Source of the DNA: an uncultured Variovorax sp.
Lineage (GTDB): Bacteria; Pseudomonadota; Gammaproteobacteria; Burkholderiales; Burkholderiaceae
Reading direction: 5' to 3'
Length of the DNA: 5,323 nucleotides
Assembly (NCBI GenBank): GCA_946478645.1
Contig: CAMLCW010000359.1
Location: 1 to 5,323, forward strand
Under the pieces are notes generated by a model. The model worked only from the letters and a program-made list of their open reading frames with translations. It did no database searches and was not told the DNA's origin. Positions 1 to 5,323 of this stretch are shown one piece after another; within the stretch, counting starts at the first letter, position 1, and each line of letters starts with the position of its first letter. The translations under genes were made by a program, and so were the position numbers.

Positions 1-115
1 GCCCGAGGATGGCCGTGACGCGGCCCGGCGCAAGGTGCACCGTGGCATCCGAGAGCAGCGTCTTGCCGCCGATGCGCACCGTCACGCCGGCACACGACAG
101 CCCAGGCGCCGTCAT
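1..115 (-). CDS. hmuV: HmuV, heme ABC transporter ATP-binding protein (partial, N-terminal 38 residues)
   Basis: This is the start of the cytoplasmic ATPase that would drive heme import through HmuU. The ATG lies at 115-113 and opens a frame that stays open to the window edge. It reads MTAPGLSCAGVTVRIGGKTL, then LLSDATVHLAPGRVTAILG. This is the usual N-terminal strand pattern of ABC ATPases, ending exactly where the Walker A loop (family consensus GPNGAGKST) should follow; base 1 would be the first base of the next codon, C, as a proline codon requires. Walker A, the signature motif and Walker B all lie outside the window, so nucleotide binding is not shown directly. The start overlaps the hmuU stop by four bases (ATGA) and has an AGGGGG ribosome site five bases upstream. 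The family is clear from the residues and position; the name HmuV depends on the operon context. Confidence 0.85.
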   Translation of the reverse strand, partial: MTAPGLSCAGVTVRIGGKTLLSDATVHLAPGRVTAILG

Positions 116-1152
116 ATGCGCCCCCTGAAATGCCGCAGCATCAGCAGAAACACCGGCACGCCGATGATCGCGGTCAGCACGCCCAACGGCAACTCGGCAG
201 GCGCCATCGCGGTGCGCGCGACCGTGTCGGCGGCCAGCACCAGCACCGCGCCCAGCAGCGCCGAGGCCGGCAGCACCACACGGTGGTCGGGGCCGGCCAG
301 CATGCGCACCCAGTGCGGCGCAATCAGCCCGATGAAGCCGATGATCCCGGTGGTGGCCGTGACAGCCCCCACGGCCACCGCCGTGATGACGATCGCGCGC
401 CGTTTGGTGCGCTCGACGTCGACGCCGAGCAGCGCCGCCTGCGCCTCGCCGAGCGCGATGGCATTCAGCGGCAACGCCAGCGAGGCCGCGGCCCAGCACG
501 ACAGAAGCACCGCGACCGAGACCAGCACCACCGCGCTCCATCGCGCGCCGCCCAGGCTGCCCAGCAGCCAGAACTGGAGGCTGCGCAGCTGCTCGTCGGT
601 CGCGACCACGCTCAGCAGGCCGAGCCCCGCGCCCGCCAGCGCGTTGATCGCGATGCCCGCGAGCAGCATCAGCGCCATGCGGGTGCCGCCCTCGCTGCGC
701 GACAGGCCGTAGATCAGCAGCGTCACGAGGAAGCCCCCGCCGAAGGCCATCGTCACCAGCGTCCAGCTGCCGAGCGTGCGCGGCAGCCCCGGCCAGAGCC
801 AGGTGCCGAGCACGATGGTGACGCCCGCCGCCAGCGCCGCACCGCTGCTGATGCCGATCAGCCCCGGATCGGCCAGCGGATTGCGGAACAGGCCCTGCAT
901 CAGCGTGCCGGCCATGCCGAGCCCCGCGCCCGCCGCCACGCCGAGTATCAACCGCGGCAGGCGGATGTTGAGGAACACCAGGTGCTCGGGCGACTCGCTG
1001 CCGAGCGAGCAGAGCACGTTCCAGAGCTGTGAAAGGCTGATCGCATAAGCGCCCGACAGGGCGCCCGCGGCAAAGGTCATCGCGAGCAGCGCCATGGCGC
1101 CGCACAGCACCGCCTCCTTGCCAAAACGCCGGCTCACTGGCGCACTGCTCAT
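112..1152 (-). CDS. hmuU: HmuU, FecCD-family heme ABC transporter permease
   Basis: This 346-residue inner-membrane permease would form the heme channel as a dimer with two HmuV subunits. Its length is normal for the BtuC/FecCD family. It is hydrophobic throughout, with about ten likely membrane helices. Visible family motifs are RLPRL at 64-68, the block MAGTLMQGLFRNPLADPGLIG at about 80-100 followed by SSGAALAAG, the cytoplasmic coupling-helix segment GEAQAALLGVDV at 235-246, GIIGFIGLIAPHWVRM at 269-284, and the C-terminal ELPLGVLTAIIGVPVFLLML at 320-339. I chose the ATG at 1152-1150 because it gives a normal FecCD N-terminus and overlaps the hmuT stop by four bases. The same frame stays open up to 1560, but that 136-residue extension lies over hmuT and is Arg/Ala-rich shadow sequence. 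No strong Shine-Dalgarno site precedes the start, so translation is probably coupled to hmuT. FecCD permeases also serve siderophores and cobalamin; heme is assigned from the neighbouring genes. Confidence 0.93.
   Translation of the reverse strand: MSSAPVSRRFGKEAVLCGAMALLAMTFAAGALSGAYAISLSQLWNVLCSLGSESPEHLVFLNIRLPRLILGVAAGAGLGMAGTLMQGLFRNPLADPGLIGISSGAALAAGVTIVLGTWLWPGLPRTLGSWTLVTMAFGGGFLVTLLIYGLSRSEGGTRMALMLLAGIAINALAGAGLGLLSVVATDEQLRSLQFWLLGSLGGARWSAVVLVSVAVLLSCWAAASLALPLNAIALGEAQAALLGVDVERTKRRAIVITAVAVGAVTATTGIIGFIGLIAPHWVRMLAGPDHRVVLPASALLGAVLVLAADTVARTAMAPAELPLGVLTAIIGVPVFLLMLRHFRGRI
121..126 (-). promoter_or_regulatory. Ribosome binding site of hmuV
   Basis: The coding strand reads AGGGGG followed by CGCAT and then the hmuV ATG, giving a five-base spacer. 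The site lies inside the last codons of hmuU (Arg-Gly-Arg-Ile-stop). It supports the ATG at 115 as the true start of the ATPase, even though only 115 bases of that gene are in the window. Confidence 0.6.
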
Positions 1153-2051
1153 GCCAGCGCAGCCCGGAACTTCTCGTGCAGTTCGCCGATGGCGGCCGGC
1201 AGGCGCGGGCCGAAGCCCAGCAGCAGCAGCGCATCCTGCGTGACCAGCGCCCGCTTGCGGAACGCCGGCGTCAGCGCGAGCTCTGGCCGCTGCCAGAAGC
1301 GATCGACGCCGCCATGGGCCTCGATGCTCTGCGTGCTCGTGAGGATGATGTCGGGCGCCGCACTGGCCATGGCCTCGGCGGTCATCGGACGATAGCCATG
1401 GAAACCGCTCATCGCATTGACGCCGCCGGCAAAGCCGATCACCGCATGCGCGGCCGTCTCCTCGCCCGACACCTGCGGGCTCGCGCTGTGCGACAGCACG
1501 AAAAGCACCTTCGGCCTGCGACCGCTGGCGGCGCCGACGCGCTGCTGGACCTGCGCCCATTCGGCATCGATCCTGGCCTGCAGCTCGCGCGCCTGCGCTT
1601 CCTTGGCGGCCGCGCGGCCCACGGCCTGCACCTTGCGTTGCACCTCGGCCCAGCTGTGGTCCGCTTCGATGATCTCGACCTTCACGCCCGCACTGCGAAC
1701 CTGGTCGAGCACCACCGCCGGCCCCGATTCGTCGGTTGCGATGACCGTGTCGGGCCGCAGCGAGAGCAGCCCTTCGGCCGACAGCTGGCGCATGTAGCCG
1801 ACCTTCGGCGTGCGGCGTGCAGCGGCCGGGTAGAGGCTGGTGGTGTCGGTGCCGACCAGCTGGCCTTCGGCGCCGAGCAGGTAGACCACCTCGGTGATCG
1901 CGCCGCTGACCGTCACCAGCCGCGGCAGTTTCTTGGGCGCCTGTGCCAAGAGCGGCAGCGCGGTGGCGCCGAGCGACGAGGCAGCCAGAAGACGCAGCAG
2001 GTCGCGGCGCTGCGTGGAACAGGGTGTCGAAAGGAAATCGGATGCAGACAT
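1149..2051 (-). CDS. hmuT: HmuT, periplasmic heme-binding protein of the ABC transporter
   Basis: This 300-residue class III (helical-backbone) substrate-binding protein would carry heme from the outer-membrane receptor to HmuUV. Residues 14-38 form a signal peptide: twin arginines in QRRDLLRLLAASS, a hydrophobic stretch, then LLAQA with likely cleavage before PKK. No lipobox cysteine is present, so it should be soluble. The mature part begins RLVTVSGAITEVVYLLGA at 44-61. TDTTSLYP at 68-75 carries Tyr74, which aligns by motif with the axial heme tyrosine of ShuT, PhuT and HmuT. VGYMRQLSAEGLLSLRPD follows at 84-101, and GYRPMTAEAMASAAPDIIL at 219-237 is the second-lobe hallmark. The ATG at 2051 is preferred over an upstream in-frame ATG at 2144, which would overlap hmuS and put a basic, non-signal stretch before the signal peptide. 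The 32-base gap after hmuS has no clear Shine-Dalgarno site. The stop overlaps the hmuU start. Confidence 0.92.
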   Translation of the reverse strand: MSASDFLSTPCSTQRRDLLRLLAASSLGATALPLLAQAPKKLPRLVTVSGAITEVVYLLGAEGQLVGTDTTSLYPAAARRTPKVGYMRQLSAEGLLSLRPDTVIATDESGPAVVLDQVRSAGVKVEIIEADHSWAEVQRKVQAVGRAAAKEAQARELQARIDAEWAQVQQRVGAASGRRPKVLFVLSHSASPQVSGEETAAHAVIGFAGGVNAMSGFHGYRPMTAEAMASAAPDIILTSTQSIEAHGGVDRFWQRPELALTPAFRKRALVTQDALLLLGFGPRLPAAIGELHEKFRAALA

Positions 2052-2083
2052 GGGATCGGTGATGCAGGGTGGAAACGAGCTTC

Positions 2084-3175
2084 TCAGGCCTGCGGCGCAG
2101 CCGCGGGCTCCCGCCGGGGCAGTGCGCGCACGATGCGGCGCCACGCCTCGCGCTCCGGCATGCCGGGCTTGCGCGCGCCGAAGAACATCGCCATCAGCTC
2201 GCCGTTCAGGTCGAAGGCCTCGACCGACGTGACCACGCCGTCGCTGGTTGGCTTCTCGACGATCCAGACGCTCGCAATGCGGTCCTCGCGCAAATGCAGA
2301 TTGAAGCCGGGATCCAGCACGTTGAGCCAGCGCGATCCGTGGATCTCCATCGGCTCGATGCGGACCACCGGCCCCGAGTGGATCTGAATGCAGCCCGGGC
2401 TGCCCACGAACACCATGATCGGCGTGCCGTCGAAGGCCGCCTCGTGCAGCAGGTCGCGCACCGCAGTGGTCTGCGCGCGCTGCGTGAATTCGCCCTCGAC
2501 GAGGCGAAAGCTCTGCTGCCGCTCCACATCGAACTTGTTCAACAGGCCGAAGAACTCGTGCGTGTCCTGCATGCCGCGCCAGGCGTCGGCGAGGCCCGCC
2601 GCATCGATGGCGCTGTCGTCGCGCGGCACCGCCTTGGCGTCGGCCGGCACGAACCGCACCGGCGCGTCGGGCGCATCCGGCGCGGTGTAGCTGTCGATGA
2701 CCGACTGGAATGCGTCGCGGTCGGTGCCCTCGCGCGCGAAGATCTTGTGCACCGCCAGGCCGTTCGCATTGAAGAACTGCAGACTCAGCGACGGCGGCAC
2801 GCCCGCGTTGGCCGCCGCCTCGCTGACGGCAAAGCCTGCATGCCAGCGGCTGAAGAAAAGCCGCAGGTCGATCGCCTCGCCAAGCGCGAGGCCCATCGCG
2901 CTGCTGCCCGAGACTTTCTCGTAGACGCCGGTCTTCTCGTGCACCGCGGTCTCGTTGCGCGTCAGCGCGAGCACCGGACCGCAGCGCTCCAGCGTCTGCA
3001 GCAGCGCGACCCAGGGGCCCTTGAGTTGCGTGGCGTGCAAGGCCTTGTCGTGCGCGCCCATGTGGGCGGCGATCGCCTCGCCTTCGGACAGGCCCAGCGC
3101 CGCAGCCGCGTCCTTGTGGCGCTTGCCCTGGACGCGCAGTTCCGCGAAGCGGGAGCGAAGTTCTTCAACATTCAT
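2084..3175 (-). CDS. hmuS: HmuS/HemS family hemin-degrading factor or heme chaperone
   Basis: This 363-residue cytoplasmic protein receives imported heme. Family members (HemS, ShuS, PhuS, HmuS) act as heme-trafficking proteins, and some break down heme; which applies here cannot be read from sequence. The length fits the family, which consists of two repeated HemS domains, here roughly residues 30-165 and 200-340. The N-terminus (ELRVQGKRHKDAAAALGLSE, 12-31) is the usual helical start. DTHEFFGLL at 204-212 holds His206, which matches by motif the proximal heme histidine of HemS and PhuS. DLRLFFSRW at 103-111 supplies arginines near the expected distal position, though I cannot fix which one. 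VGSPGCIQIHSGPV at 257-270 and FFGARKPG at 331-338 are strongly conserved family blocks. A short Pro/Ala-rich tail ends the protein. The start is set by an AGGAGA site five bases upstream. The gene begins 42 bases after the receptor stop and needs no promoter of its own. Confidence 0.95.
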   Translation of the reverse strand: MNVEELRSRFAELRVQGKRHKDAAAALGLSEGEAIAAHMGAHDKALHATQLKGPWVALLQTLERCGPVLALTRNETAVHEKTGVYEKVSGSSAMGLALGEAIDLRLFFSRWHAGFAVSEAAANAGVPPSLSLQFFNANGLAVHKIFAREGTDRDAFQSVIDSYTAPDAPDAPVRFVPADAKAVPRDDSAIDAAGLADAWRGMQDTHEFFGLLNKFDVERQQSFRLVEGEFTQRAQTTAVRDLLHEAAFDGTPIMVFVGSPGCIQIHSGPVVRIEPMEIHGSRWLNVLDPGFNLHLREDRIASVWIVEKPTSDGVVTSVEAFDLNGELMAMFFGARKPGMPEREAWRRIVRALPRREPAAAPQA

Positions 3176-3180
3176 CGGGA

Positions 3181-3186
3181 TCTCCT
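3181..3186 (-). promoter_or_regulatory. Ribosome binding site of hmuS
   Basis: The coding strand reads AGGAGA, then TCCCG, then the hmuS ATG, so this is a near-ideal Shine-Dalgarno site with a five-base spacer. It fixes the hmuS start. It sits at the end of a 42-base gap whose coding strand is unusually rich in A for this GC-rich DNA (ACAAACAAATAGACAAAC just upstream). I see no hairpin or T-run that would make the gap a terminator. Confidence 0.75.
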
Positions 3187-3217
3187 GTTTGTCTATTTGT
3201 TTGTGCGTCTGCGTGGG

Positions 3218-5323
3218 TCAGAAATCCGCCACCAGCGCGACGTTGAAGCTGCGCCCCGGCTGTGTGTAGGCATCGCGAATGGCCGAGGTCGTGGTGACGC
3301 CGCGCACGTCGCTCCACATCCAGTAGCGCTTGTTGGTGAGGTTGGTCACCGACGCGTTCAGGCGCAGGTCCTTGCGGATGCGCCACTGCGCGCTGATGTC
3401 CAGCGTGGTGGCCGCCGGGGTGCGGAACTGATGCCCCATCGTCACCTCGGTGCGATCGACGTCTTCCCACTCCTTGGCCCCATGATGGACCGCATCGAGA
3501 CGGACGCTCCAACTGGCCGCCTGGTACCTGATGCCGGCGCTGAGCTTTTGCGGATCGATCGAGTTGAGCGGCTGGTGGCTGGTGCGGTCGCGGCCGCGGG
3601 TCTGGCCGTAGGCGAACGGCACCGAGAAGCCCCTCCCCTGCTCGGTGAAGTCGAGTTCGCCCTTGATCTCGAAGCCGCTGATGCGCGCACGCCCGACGTT
3701 GACCGACTGGTACACCAGCGGATCGATGCGCGGAATGCCGCGTCCGCCGACGAGCTTGTCGTTCTCGATCAGGTTCTTGTAGTCGCCGGTGAAAGCGGCC
3801 ACGTCGAAGCGCAGGATGCCGGTGCGCCCGCGCACGCCGAGCTCGACGCTCTGGCTTTTCTCGGGCTTGAGGTTCGGATTCGGAATCGTCTTGTAGCCAT
3901 GGATGACGTTCTCGAAGAAGTTGTTGACCTGGAACGCATTCGGCGCCTTGAAGCCCGAGGCATAGTTGCCGTAGACGCTCCACTGCGGCGTGGCGCGGAA
4001 CAGCACGCCGAGCTTGGGCGACACGGCCGAGCCCGACAGCGACACCGCCTGCGCGTTGAAGCCCGCCTGCTTCGCGTCGAGCGAGAAACGGTCGAAACGG
4101 ATGCCCGGCGTGATGCTCCAGCGGTCGTGGATGAACTCGTCCTGCAGGTAGAACGCGGACGAGGTCTCGCGCGTGTCGGGAAAGCGCTTCAGCGGATAGC
4201 TCTCGCCCGTGGGCGGCACCAGGCCGGTCTGCAGGTTCTCGACGTTGGTGCGCGTGTAGTCGAGGCCATAGGTGATCTTCTGCGCCCAGTCGCCCATGCG
4301 CAGGGTCTTGCCGGCCTGCAGGCCGAGCTGCCACGTGTTCTCGTCGTAGGTCACGTCGCGCGTGCGGTCGGCCGCGGTGAAGCGGTCTTCGCGGATGAAC
4401 TCGCGCGACCCCGCCTTCTGGTAGCTCAGCACCGCCAGCAGGTCGTCGGCCACGGCCGTGTCCAGCCGCATCCGCCCTTCGTAGGTGAAGCGGTCGCGCT
4501 CCATGTCGGTCTTGGCGTCGAGGCCAACCACGGAGCTCGGCCCGTACGGCGGCTTGGCCAGGCCCGAGAGCAGGTCGTAGCGGCTGGTCTTCTCGACGTG
4601 CTCGAAGGTGAATGCGTGGCGCTGGCCCGCGCCGGGCGTCAGGATCGCCTTGGCCAGCAGGGCACGCTGGCTGTCGCGCTGCGGATTGGCCGTCGTGCGG
4701 TCCACATTGGGCACGTCGAGGCGACCCATGTTCTCGAGCTCGCTGGCGCGTCCTGCCTGGGCCGACACCAGCCATTGCAGGGTGTCGTTCGCCTTGCCCG
4801 CCAAGGTGACGCCACCGCGCACGCCGTCGTCGTCGCCGCTGTAGCCGATGTTCGCGCTGCCGCCGAAGCGCCTGCCCTCGGCAAGGAACGAAGCGGGTTC
4901 GCGCGTCACGAAGTTGACGAGCCCCGCCAGCCCGTCCGATCCGTAGAGCGCCGAGGCCGGCCCCTTGATCACCTCGATGCGCTCGACCAGGCCGATGTCG
5001 AAGTAGTCGCGGCCGAAGGCATTGGCGCTGAAGACATAGCTGCGCGGCATGCGGATGCCGTCGGTCAGCAGCAGCACCCGGTTGCCGTCGAGGCCGCGGA
5101 TGTTGAAGCCGGCGTTGCCGTCGCGTCCGGTGCTGCCCTGCGCGAGCCCGAAGCGCGCCGGCGAGCGCTTGACCGAGACGTTCGGCAGGTCGCGCACCGC
5201 ATCGCGGATGTCGTGGATCTGCTGGGACTCGATGTCCTGCCGGTCGATGACCTCGATGCTGAGCGGCAGATCGTCCTTGGCCTGCTCCGAGCGCGACCCG
5301 CTCACCACCACCTCGCTGAGCGC
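3218..5323 (-). CDS. hmuR: TonB-dependent outer-membrane heme/hemoprotein receptor (partial, 5' end outside window)
   Basis: This 22-stranded outer-membrane receptor would bind heme or hemoproteins and import heme with energy from TonB-ExbBD. The window shows 701 residues plus the stop; the signal peptide and start codon are missing. The first visible residues, ALSEVVVSGSR, look like the TonB box and its linker. The plug follows: DLPLSIEVIDRQDI, GFNIRGLDGNRVLLLTDGIR at about 73-92, and VERIEVIKGPASALYGSDGLAG at about 113-134. The barrel carries the heme-receptor signature in the variant form FKAP (visible residues 458-461), His475 and NPNL (482-485), corresponding to the FRAP/His/NPNL region of HemR and ShuA. 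The C-terminus has NLTNKRYWMWSDVRG and ends RSFNVALVADF, with the terminal Phe typical of outer-membrane barrels. No cysteine is seen. A GTG at 5311 is internal (EVVVSG) and not the start. Equivalent names are bhuR and hemR. Regulation would be encoded upstream of the window. Confidence 0.94.
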   Translation of the reverse strand, partial: ALSEVVVSGSRSEQAKDDLPLSIEVIDRQDIESQQIHDIRDAVRDLPNVSVKRSPARFGLAQGSTGRDGNAGFNIRGLDGNRVLLLTDGIRMPRSYVFSANAFGRDYFDIGLVERIEVIKGPASALYGSDGLAGLVNFVTREPASFLAEGRRFGGSANIGYSGDDDGVRGGVTLAGKANDTLQWLVSAQAGRASELENMGRLDVPNVDRTTANPQRDSQRALLAKAILTPGAGQRHAFTFEHVEKTSRYDLLSGLAKPPYGPSSVVGLDAKTDMERDRFTYEGRMRLDTAVADDLLAVLSYQKAGSREFIREDRFTAADRTRDVTYDENTWQLGLQAGKTLRMGDWAQKITYGLDYTRTNVENLQTGLVPPTGESYPLKRFPDTRETSSAFYLQDEFIHDRWSITPGIRFDRFSLDAKQAGFNAQAVSLSGSAVSPKLGVLFRATPQWSVYGNYASGFKAPNAFQVNNFFENVIHGYKTIPNPNLKPEKSQSVELGVRGRTGILRFDVAAFTGDYKNLIENDKLVGGRGIPRIDPLVYQSVNVGRARISGFEIKGELDFTEQGRGFSVPFAYGQTRGRDRTSHQPLNSIDPQKLSAGIRYQAASWSVRLDAVHHGAKEWEDVDRTEVTMGHQFRTPAATTLDISAQWRIRKDLRLNASVTNLTNKRYWMWSDVRGVTTTSAIRDAYTQPGRSFNVALVADF

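Noticed and set aside
130..1032. Plus-strand open frame of 300 codons opposite hmuU
   Set aside because: Extremely rich in His, Gln, Arg and Ala, which is the expected antisense of a permease rich in Leu, Val, Ala and Gly codons. No credible protein features.
1153..1560. N-terminal extension of hmuU by 136 residues
   Set aside because: The extension lies wholly over hmuT in another frame and reads as Arg/Ala-rich shadow sequence; the ATG at 1152 gives a normal FecCD protein.
2052..2144. Alternative hmuT start at 2144
   Set aside because: It would add 31 residues before the signal peptide and overlap hmuS by 61 bases; the added residues resemble no signal sequence.
1176..2387. Plus-strand open frame of about 400 codons opposite hmuT and hmuS
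   Set aside because: Antisense shadow of GC-rich coding DNA. It spans two well-supported genes and their gap, has Arg/His/Gln-rich low-complexity sequence, and no family motifs.
3176..3217. Possible terminator or promoter between receptor and hmuS
   Set aside because: No inverted repeat followed by a T-run, and no convincing -35/-10 pair or Fur-box-like palindrome in these 42 bases.
3165..4775. Long minus-strand open frame (536 codons) inside the receptor gene
   Set aside because: It is the shifted frame of the receptor gene. The product is rich in Arg, Ala, Gly and His with no domain pattern, while the other frame shows a complete TonB-dependent receptor.
5309..5311. GTG at 5311 as the receptor start
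   Set aside because: The frame continues open to the window edge as ALSE, completing a TonB-box-like ALSEVVVSG; starting at the GTG would leave no signal peptide.
1..5323. A previously undescribed system in this window
   Set aside because: Every gene fits a known heme-uptake operon in the known order, and no unexplained gene, repeat array or RNA structure was found.

Overview
The window holds most of one heme-uptake operon, read entirely from the minus strand, so transcription runs from high to low coordinates. In transcription order it contains a TonB-dependent outer-membrane heme receptor (5' end outside the window), a cytoplasmic HmuS/HemS-type heme-handling protein, a periplasmic heme-binding protein (HmuT), a FecCD-family permease (HmuU), and the first 38 codons of the ABC ATPase (HmuV), which runs off the low-coordinate edge. 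The order receptor-S-T-U-V matches the known bhuRSTUV/hmuRSTUV loci of Gram-negative bacteria.

The DNA is strongly GC-rich, with GC-rich third codon positions and long open shadow frames on both strands. Together with the outer-membrane receptor and the Bordetella-like bhu gene order, this suggests a betaproteobacterium of the order Burkholderiales, perhaps the Comamonadaceae. That placement is inferred from style and gene order, not from a search.

Layout: 3218-5323 receptor; 3176-3217 a 42-base A-rich leader (on the coding strand) with a good Shine-Dalgarno site; 2084-3175 hmuS; 2052-2083 a 32-base gap without a clear ribosome site; 1149-2051 hmuT; a 4-base ATGA overlap; 112-1152 hmuU; a second ATGA overlap; 1-115 start of hmuV. 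There is no stretch over 300 bases without a gene, and I see no RNA gene, mobile element, CRISPR array or terminator.

Together, the receptor takes heme across the outer membrane using TonB energy, HmuT captures it in the periplasm, HmuUV pumps it through the inner membrane, and HmuS receives or breaks it down in the cytoplasm. The promoter, and any Fur box or sigma/anti-sigma genes controlling it, would lie beyond position 5323. I find no evidence of a new type of system. The points worth a second look are details: the missing plug-loop histidine in the receptor, a twin-arginine signal on HmuT, and uneven ribosome-site strength along the operon.
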